This document shows, piece by piece, positions 21,742 through 25,998 of a DNA stretch of 25,998 nucleotides; position 1 is the first letter of the stretch; each line of letters starts with the position of its first letter. The DNA is from Psilocybe azurescens (lineage: Eukaryota; Basidiomycota; Agaricomycetes; Agaricales; Agrocybaceae), in contig JAJIRX010000820.1 in NCBI GenBank assembly GCA_023853785.1, forward strand, positions 1 to 25,998, read 5' to 3'. The notes below the pieces were generated by a model. That model saw nothing but the letters and a program-made list of their open reading frames with translations, had not been told where the DNA came from and did no database searches. Made by a program: the position numbers and the translations under genes.

Positions 21742-23200
21742 TTACCAAGAATTCTTCTGCTTCGCCCTGTTACGCTGCTTCTGTTTCTTCCTCTGGTTTT
21801 TCGTCTGCGTTCGCTGGCGTTCACCATTGTTCTGATTGTTCTGAGTGTGCTCTCGAGGATGCTCTCGGGGCACTTTGTTCTTTGCTGGTACTGCCTGATG
21901 AAACGGGAACAGAACGCTTCCGCGGTGAGAACTTTTCCTCCCCTATAGTAGCTCAGTACCAAGTGCTCCATAACACGAGGGTCGCCTGATAGCAACAGCT
22001 GGACGATGGTCTGAGGAAAGATTATAAGAAATCCCGTTTACCAAAATGAAGGTATCGATCATCGTACTCGAATAACATCGTTGTATTGATCTTTCGCAGA
22101 CTTGTGCACTTTATTGTTCTCCTTCGCAACTTTTCTGGAAGTCCATGTAAGTAATTAAAAGAGGCAGCGGATAAGTTTCGCACTTACCGTAGCAAAGCAG
22201 GATCATCTATAGTCGTGTAATAGGGGTTGATCCAGTCGAATGGTTTGCGTGTTTCGAAGTTGAGCCAAAACGTATAGAATTCTTGCGCGTAGTGTTGGGC
22301 GTTCCCATCTTCTCTACACCATAACGAGTTTACGTATCCAAAATCTGGAATGTGGTTATGGGCCCCCATCTCTTTTCATCATATGCAATGCATTCAAACA
22401 AGTTTCGGAGAAGTGTACATAGGCTCTGCGAAGAAATAAAGAAATAAATCTTACAAACCAAGACTCGTATAAAAAAAGCCTACCGGATCTCGACCGTTCT
22501 CTTCCCATGTTGCTTTTGTTATACAGGCTGTGAGATATTCGTGGATTTCTTTCGCAGATATCCCTTGAGGGCGGACAAGATGCTGGTTACGAGAGATGTA
22601 CGTTGCAGGCACGTAGCGAAGTAATGGGTCACCTGGCCACGGAAAGCCATGGAATAGCTATTCGAACCAGCCAGGGCTGCGTGTTTGTGCTGCTTGAGCC
22701 CCCATTGCCCTGGCATGGACGTGGTAGCCTCAGGATCAGTTTTGGATTCGGAGTCCGCCTCGTTCTCCAGTTCAATATCGTACCTTGCTCGCCGCTAATA
22801 GTCTGACAGTCAGGTTGAGAAAAAAAAGGATCAAAAAGCCCTGCCTCTGGTTTTTCAACGTCTGTAACACTCATGCTGAGCTATGTAGACATTACAGACG
22901 AACAATTTAAAGGTGCGAACCTCGTATGCCTCATTCAACTTTTGAAAACGTTCTTTAGCGCCCAGAGTTGAGTCCTTGTCAGGATGCGTGTACTTGGCAC
23001 GTGTATAGTACGCTCGCTAGGCCACTCTCAGCGTTAGAAAGGGGATATCAACAACGCCTGCGCACCTTGATCTCTTCATTCGTCGCCCCTCTTGAGATAC
23101 ATAGAATCTCGTAGAAATCCAATCCCTCATAAGTTGTTGAAGTGGGCTGTTTTGAGGTGGGTTCAGTATCGGGTTCCGCTTTGGACCCAGCTGCCCCCAT
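21742..23200 (-). CDS. JJJ1-like DnaJ (Hsp40) co-chaperone, frame-interrupted
   Basis: The start at 23200 (MGAAGSKAEPDTEP) is preferred over 23230 because related proteins begin MGA. The J-domain spans exon 1 (23200-23066; GLDFYEILCISRGATNEEIK) and exon 2 (23016-22921; RAYYTRAKYTHPDKDSTLGA, then FQKLNEAYE), with the HPD motif that stimulates Hsp70 ATPase. Exon 3 starts about 22880 and changes frame; it includes GISAKEIHEYLTACITKATW. After an intron, LRNLFECIAYDEKRW leads to a C5 run at 22363-22367 that needs one more base. The JJJ1-type block YAQEFYTFWLNFETRKPFDW follows, then introns 22135-22187 and 22011-22067 around KVAKENNKVHKSAKDQYNDV. The tail after GDPRVMEHL is Ser-rich then Lys/Gln/Arg-rich (ending KQKNSW), with competing frames; an alternative stop is at 21714. 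The C2H2 fingers of full-length JJJ1 are not visible, so it is a shortened or divergent paralogue. Confidence 0.75.
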
Positions 23201-23230
23201 TTTTCGGGACTCAATCGTCGTTTTTACCAA

Positions 23231-24639
23231 GGAGAAGACGATGATTGCATTCCTTTCTTATACCTAGTCTTCGGGAGTACAATATATTCGGCAGGAGGTC
23301 GCGTATTTAGGGCTTGTACGACTTGGAGGAGGAAAAGCGACGGACGCAGTATAAAAGTAATGTCTGGAGAAGAGCAAGGTCAGGCAAAGGGCAGGCAAAG
23401 GGCAGGCAACCAATCCAACCAATCCCATAAAACGGCAGTTTGATGGCATGCAACGTGCCCGAACCTTTCCCAAATAATCACGTAAACTTACACAGTTCAT
23501 CCACTTCGTATTAAAGCCTACTACATATTGATTATCGATCCTGCTTAATACTCTATTATCTAAAAACTTCACCTCACCTCTACATCCAGTTAATTGCGTA
23601 CGAGTCACGACTGGCCCTCACATTGAGAATTGATCCACCTGCAGCTGTTTTAATAAGGGGAGCGGCGAGCCTTCACTTCTAGTACTACGGTCCCAAGCAT
23701 TTCGTATGTATATGTTTGTTCTGCTTCTTCTTCTGAGGAATTGGGGCTCTATTGTTTTGCAGTGCTTGGGGCCTCTTCAATGATTAATTACCTCTCCACC
23801 CCATAAGTATCGGCTCAGAAGCCGTCATAGGAAGCGAGACGCGGCTTGTAATTTGTTTCCAAAGCCCGCGAGACTGCGAAAACGTTCCAGTTCGAAATAG
23901 GCTTTGAAATTTGAAATTTGACGACCTAAGTGGGCTGAATAATCAAAACATGGAATACGGGATTGCTCCCTGTACTCTACTGTAGGAGTCGGTGACCTGA
24001 TTCATGTCCTCATTAGAAGTCAGTCATTTGATAGCAGCTCGTAGACATCTGTAAGCAGCTCTAAGTACGTTCATCAGGAACCAACCAAGAATTACGATTC
24101 ATCCATAAGAGACATCGATTTGATACAAGCAAATTAAGAAGAAACCTTGATTGGCAGTGCGGGCCAGAACTGGAGGGAAAATAGTACCGGTCTCTGGGAT
24201 CCAGCGAGTAGTTTCGACTTTGGCTAACTTTCACTTGGCCTTCACATTACATTCAAATTTCAGACACTGAATAATGAAAGCTAATGAATACTTACCGGCA
24301 CCCATCATATCTGACAACACTCACCTAAACATCGCTAGGGTAGGCTGTAGCCGATTGGTTCAATAGTTCCCACCCTTCAACGTCAATTAATTGGCAATAT
24401 GTTTTTGGAAAACATTTCCTGTTTTGATGGAGCGCCGACGCCGTCGGTGAGGCGGCATCGGTGTATGACGGAATCGTGCCGACAGAGCTTCGGCAATAGA
24501 ATACGCGTTTCGCGGGCAGGCAATGAGCAAGTATGTACCTCTCAAATACCATTTGCATATATAGGAGACTCCGTGTCGAAGTTCAGGCATACCTCCGTTT
24601 CTCTTTCCTACTTCTACTTCGCCAAAAGATCCGTGAAAG
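23231..24639. other. Intergenic region between divergent DnaJ and SDR genes
   Basis: No supported gene over about 1.4 kb. It should contain both promoters. A short imperfect tandem repeat of a GGCAAAGGGCAG-type unit lies at about 23384-23410, followed by a duplicated CCAATC (23411-23426). A duplicated GAAATTTG occurs near 23908. Open frames on either strand have no recognisable motif. Confidence 0.45.
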
Positions 24640-25643
24640 ATGCCTCCACTTGCAGCTGTTCGTGCATCTAATGCTGCATTCATCCATGCGTCCGCCTATA
24701 CCCCCGTAGGTGTCTTTGTGGGAGGTACATCGGGCATTGGGAGGGCATGGTTCGAACCTTCGCCGAGAACACAGGGGCAAAAGCGACATCATTATCGTTG
24801 GACGCAATCGGGGAGCGGCGGATCGCATTCTCGAATCTCTGCCTAAACCCGATACTAACGACACCAAATTCGCGAGGGAGTTTGTTCAGTGCGATGCGAC
24901 GCTCATCCGGAATGTACAAGTAGCCACACAGGATATCCTCTCGCGGCATCCAAAGATCAACTACCTTATCATGTCACCGGGTATCGCGACACTGTCTGGA
25001 CGCGACGAAACTTCTGAGGCCATTGACAAGAAAATGGCGGTGCACTACTATTCACGTTGGAAGTTTTTGTCCGACCTCCTTCCGGCGCTTACAAAGGCCA
25101 ATGATGCGGAGAAGAAAGTGGCCGTTCTGAGTGTACTGGGAGCCGGGAAGGGAGGGGCAATATTCGAGGACGATTTACATTTGAAGAAGCACTACTCGCT
25201 CGTTAACGCAGCACTTGTTGCCCCAACATACAACGACCTGATGATCGAGGTGAGTTTTAATAATGCCTGCCGTTGTTACTTTGGGCTGATTCGTGGTATT
25301 ATAGTCCTTCTCGGAACGTGCCCCATCATTACCTTTGCTGCATGCCTGCCCTGGGTTTGTGCGCACATCAATTGGTTCCTCGTCTCCCTCTGCCTTGATG
25401 CGCTGGTCAACGGCGATCCTTGTCCCACTCAGCCGCCCATTCTCTATCAGTGCAATTGACTGTTCTCAGTACATGTGGCATGCGATTTATGAGACGGCAA
25501 GTAAGCCAGGAGCATGGCGCATTGGATCCGTTGGCGAAGACCTTGGAAAGAAGAGATATTTGGAAATGATAAGCAGAAAGAGTGTGGGATCATACGAAGG
25601 AGTAGTTGATGCTGCTCTTCGAGTGCCACCTGCTAACCAATAG
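24640..25643 (+). CDS. Atypical short-chain dehydrogenase/reductase-like NAD(P)-binding protein, frameshifted
   Basis: The start at 24640 (MPPLAAVRASNAAF) leads to VGVFVGGTSGIG, a Rossmann-fold TGxxxGxG-type nucleotide-binding loop. The frame then slips twice within about 40 nt (near 24745 and 24775), passing through GMVRTFAENTG to SDIIIVGRNRGAADRILESL. The rest is one frame up to 25249: FVQCDATLIRN, INYLIMSPGIATLSGRDETS and VAVLSVLGAGKGGAIFEDDL. A 55-nt phase-0 intron (25250-25304) joins to SFSERAPSLPLLHACPGFVR and on to the stop at 25643. At the place of the usual YxxxK the sequence is PTYNDLMIE, so the catalytic lysine is absent. A string YSRWK occurs earlier but at the wrong place in the fold. 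It probably binds NAD(P), but its oxidoreductase activity is uncertain; it belongs to a common basidiomycete family of unassigned substrate. Confidence 0.8.
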
Positions 25644-25998
25644 GGCTGAGGAGGAATTTATAACTGACAGTGACATGCCATAATGTCATGTATAAATACA
25701 TTAACCTATGATACCAGTCGACATCATACATACCTCTAGGTTCTTCTTTGACTACTTCAAGGTTGTAACCTCTTAAATAGAGTAGGCTTATAATACTGTA
25801 GTGTGCTCTATATCAATGTCTGATACGCTATGATCTCCATAATATTCAACATATGATCGACAAGGCGTTCGTGGAGCGCTTCTGTATCGCGGTGGTATAG
25901 GGATTTATTCCGCGTAGTGTATCCATATAACTATACCTGGTTTGTGCTATTGACTATGAGTACTTATTCTATTTAGTTCAGTATCTTCTGTATATCTG
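25644..25998. other. 3' flank of the SDR gene
   Basis: AT-rich sequence with no supported gene to the window end. Confidence 0.4.

Noticed and set aside
23264..23608. Minus-strand frame of 114 residues upstream of the DnaJ gene
   Set aside because: Composition is not protein-like and it overlaps a tandem repeat; it probably covers promoter sequence.
24387..24867. Several overlapping frames around the SDR start on both strands
   Set aside because: They are shadows of the SDR 5' region; only the frame starting at 24640 carries a Rossmann-type motif.
1..25998. A new defence, biosynthetic or other multi-gene system
   Set aside because: The genes are unrelated, on mixed strands and individually typical of mushroom genomes; no clustered enzymes, arrays or recurrent modules were seen.

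Overview
The window looks like nuclear DNA of a mushroom-forming basidiomycete (Agaricomycetes). The genes are cut by short GT-AG introns (mostly 48-77 nt), and the protein types are typical of that group: a KDZ-type transposase with a CxC cysteine cluster, a DUF6533 seven-helix membrane protein, a citron/CRIK-like protein kinase with a very long low-complexity tail, and a Ty1/Copia retrotransposon. No bacterial or viral features were seen.

Layout, left to right: a partial unrecognised gene on the minus strand (1-712); an AT-rich spacer; a frameshifted KDZ transposase gene on the minus strand (2063-5511) with a CxC1-like cluster; a GA-rich spacer; a complete, recently inserted Copia element (6296-12051) with two nearly identical LTRs, a 5-bp target duplication, a primer-binding site matching the initiator-tRNA anticodon region, and a broken polyprotein; a gene-poor stretch holding a pair of inverted arms of about 115 nt; a many-exon DUF6533 membrane-protein gene (14509-16266) built from exons too small to stand out as open frames; a tRNA-Glu(UUC) gene (minus); the CRIK-like kinase (16959-20207); a small secreted, probably GPI-anchored protein (minus, 20531-21380); a JJJ1-like DnaJ co-chaperone (minus, 21742-23200); a long spacer; and an atypical short-chain dehydrogenase (24640-25643). 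The host genes are unrelated housekeeping or accessory genes and do not form an obvious cluster or pathway.

The most informative pattern is that nearly every coding gene is interrupted by single-base frame slips, several at homopolymers that are one base too short. This occurs even in a conserved kinase with intact catalytic motifs and in a transposon whose LTRs are almost identical. The simplest reading is residual indel error in a long-read assembly, so the 'broken' genes here should not be taken as pseudogenes without read-level checking. I did not find convincing evidence for a new biological system. The items most worth a second look are the inverted-repeat unit at 13319-13913, the microexon structure of the DUF6533 gene, and the frameshift pattern itself.
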